A stretch of 6,295 nt of DNA, from positions 1 to 6,295 of the forward strand of contig DATCVA010000330.1 in the NCBI GenBank assembly GCA_036567205.1. The letters are read 5' to 3'. The translations under genes and the position numbers were made by a program. Shown here piece by piece: positions 5,846 to 6,295 of the stretch. The stretch's first letter is position 1, and each line of letters begins with the position of its first letter. The notes beneath the pieces were generated by a model that had not been told where the DNA came from, ran no database searches, and saw only the letters and a program-made list of their open reading frames with translations. The stretch is from DATCVA01 sp036567205 (GTDB taxonomy: Bacteria; Pseudomonadota; Gammaproteobacteria; Burkholderiales; Burkholderiaceae_B).

Positions 5846-5874
5846 CTGTCGTCATAAATAAACAGAGTTACATC

Positions 5875-6072
5875 ATGCCTAAGATGAAAACCAAACGGGG
5901 CGCTGCCAAGCGCTTCAAGGTTCGTGGTAGCGGTTCGATCAAGCGGGGCCAGGCGTTCAAACGTCACATCCTTACCAAGAAAACAACCAAGAACAAGCGC
6001 CAGTTGCGCGGTTCAACTGCGGTGCACAAGTCTGATGTCGCCTCAGTACGGGCAATGTTGCCTTTCGCTTGA
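5875..6072 (+). CDS. rpmI: 50S ribosomal protein L35
   Basis: Small basic protein of the large ribosomal subunit. It has 65 residues, the standard length, with the family opening MPKMKTKRGAAKRFK and the Lys/Arg-rich body (IKRGQAFKRHILTKKTTKNKR). The ATG at 5875 is chosen because the protein then begins exactly as L35 should. The frame stays open upstream with a GTG at 5800, but the 25 extra residues have no counterpart in L35. The ribosome binding site is weak (AGAG, 5864-5867, 7 nt before the ATG), which is common where initiation is controlled by RNA structure. rplT follows after 17 bp and must be cotranscribed. infC, which usually comes directly before rpmI, is absent here. Confidence 0.97.
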   Translation: MPKMKTKRGAAKRFKVRGSGSIKRGQAFKRHILTKKTTKNKRQLRGSTAVHKSDVASVRAMLPFA

Positions 6073-6089
6073 TTTAACGGAGATCTACT

Positions 6090-6295
6090 ATGCCACGCGT
6101 AAAACGCGGCGTTACTGCCCGTGCTCGTCACAAAAAAGTTATTAAAGCAGCTAAAGGTTATCGCGGTCGCCGCGGTAATGTATTCCGTGTCGCCAAACAG
6201 GCGGTAATGAAAGCTGGGCAATATGCCTATCGCGATCGTCGTAACAAAAAACGTACTTTCCGTGCTCTCTGGATCACTCGTATCAATGCGGCTTG
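6090..6295 (+). CDS. rplT: 50S ribosomal protein L20, N-terminal part
   Basis: L20 binds 23S rRNA early in assembly of the large subunit and in many bacteria represses its own operon. The window ends after 68 codons and 2 bases, of about 118 codons normally. The visible sequence, MPRVKRGVTARARHKKVIK, then GYRGRR, QAVMKAGQYAYRDRRNKKR and LWITRINAA, closely follows E. coli L20. This part covers the extended basic N-terminal arm that threads into rRNA and the start of the globular domain. GGAGA (6079-6083) lies 6 nt before the ATG, a clearly better ribosome binding site than that of rpmI. Confidence 0.97.
   Translation, partial: MPRVKRGVTARARHKKVIKAAKGYRGRRGNVFRVAKQAVMKAGQYAYRDRRNKKRTFRALWITRINAA

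Noticed and set aside
5800..5874. N-terminally extended L35 starting at GTG 5800
   Set aside because: L35 starts at MPKMKTKRG throughout the family; the extension is unlike any ribosomal protein and falls in the structured leader.
1..6295. Mobile elements, CRISPR arrays, tRNA or rRNA genes, toxin-antitoxin or defence genes
   Set aside because: Read through on both strands; no transposase motifs, regularly spaced repeats, cloverleaf sequence or defence domains were seen.

Overview
The window looks like core chromosome from a betaproteobacterium, most likely Burkholderiales near Alcaligenaceae. This is judged from protein resemblance and from the grouping of glnK-amtB, ubiK, comM and PTS enzyme I, recalled from that order and not searched. 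I see no insertion sequence, prophage, CRISPR array, rRNA or tRNA. I found no undescribed multi-gene system; the interest is in regulation and gene order.

Layout. Positions 2-928 (+) hold the C-terminal half of a PTS enzyme I gene (ptsI), cut by the window edge. It converges on a minus-strand glnK-amtB operon (2521 down to 947): a PII signalling protein and the ammonium channel it controls, with amtB's ribosome binding site overlapping the end of glnK. The 573 bp upstream of glnK contain a near-consensus sigma-54 promoter (2559-2574). About 150-200 bp further upstream is an 11+11 bp inverted repeat whose arms fit two NtrC half-sites 30 bp apart. Positions 3095-3523 (+) encode a small proline-rich, probably outer-membrane lipoprotein with a charged helical C-terminal half, followed by a strong terminator. 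Positions 3638-3901 (+) encode UbiK, and 4120-5652 (+) encode the AAA+ helicase ComM. The window ends in rpmI (L35) and the start of rplT (L20), which have their own sigma-70 promoter and a structured leader.

How the parts fit. glnK-amtB is a nitrogen-limitation unit, and its control region looks like a complete NtrC/sigma-54 module. The neighbouring ptsI belongs to the PTS phosphorelay that links carbon and nitrogen status in these bacteria. ubiK (ubiquinone assembly) and comM (branch migration in natural transformation) are housekeeping or competence genes. The rpmI-rplT pair follows comM with no infC in between, unlike the common infC-rpmI-rplT order. The gap carries a 12 bp copy of the end of comM, a strong promoter and a possible pseudoknot that could be an L20 autoregulatory site. 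The junctions at ptsI/amtB and comM/rpmI suggest local rearrangement relative to the order I recall for relatives.
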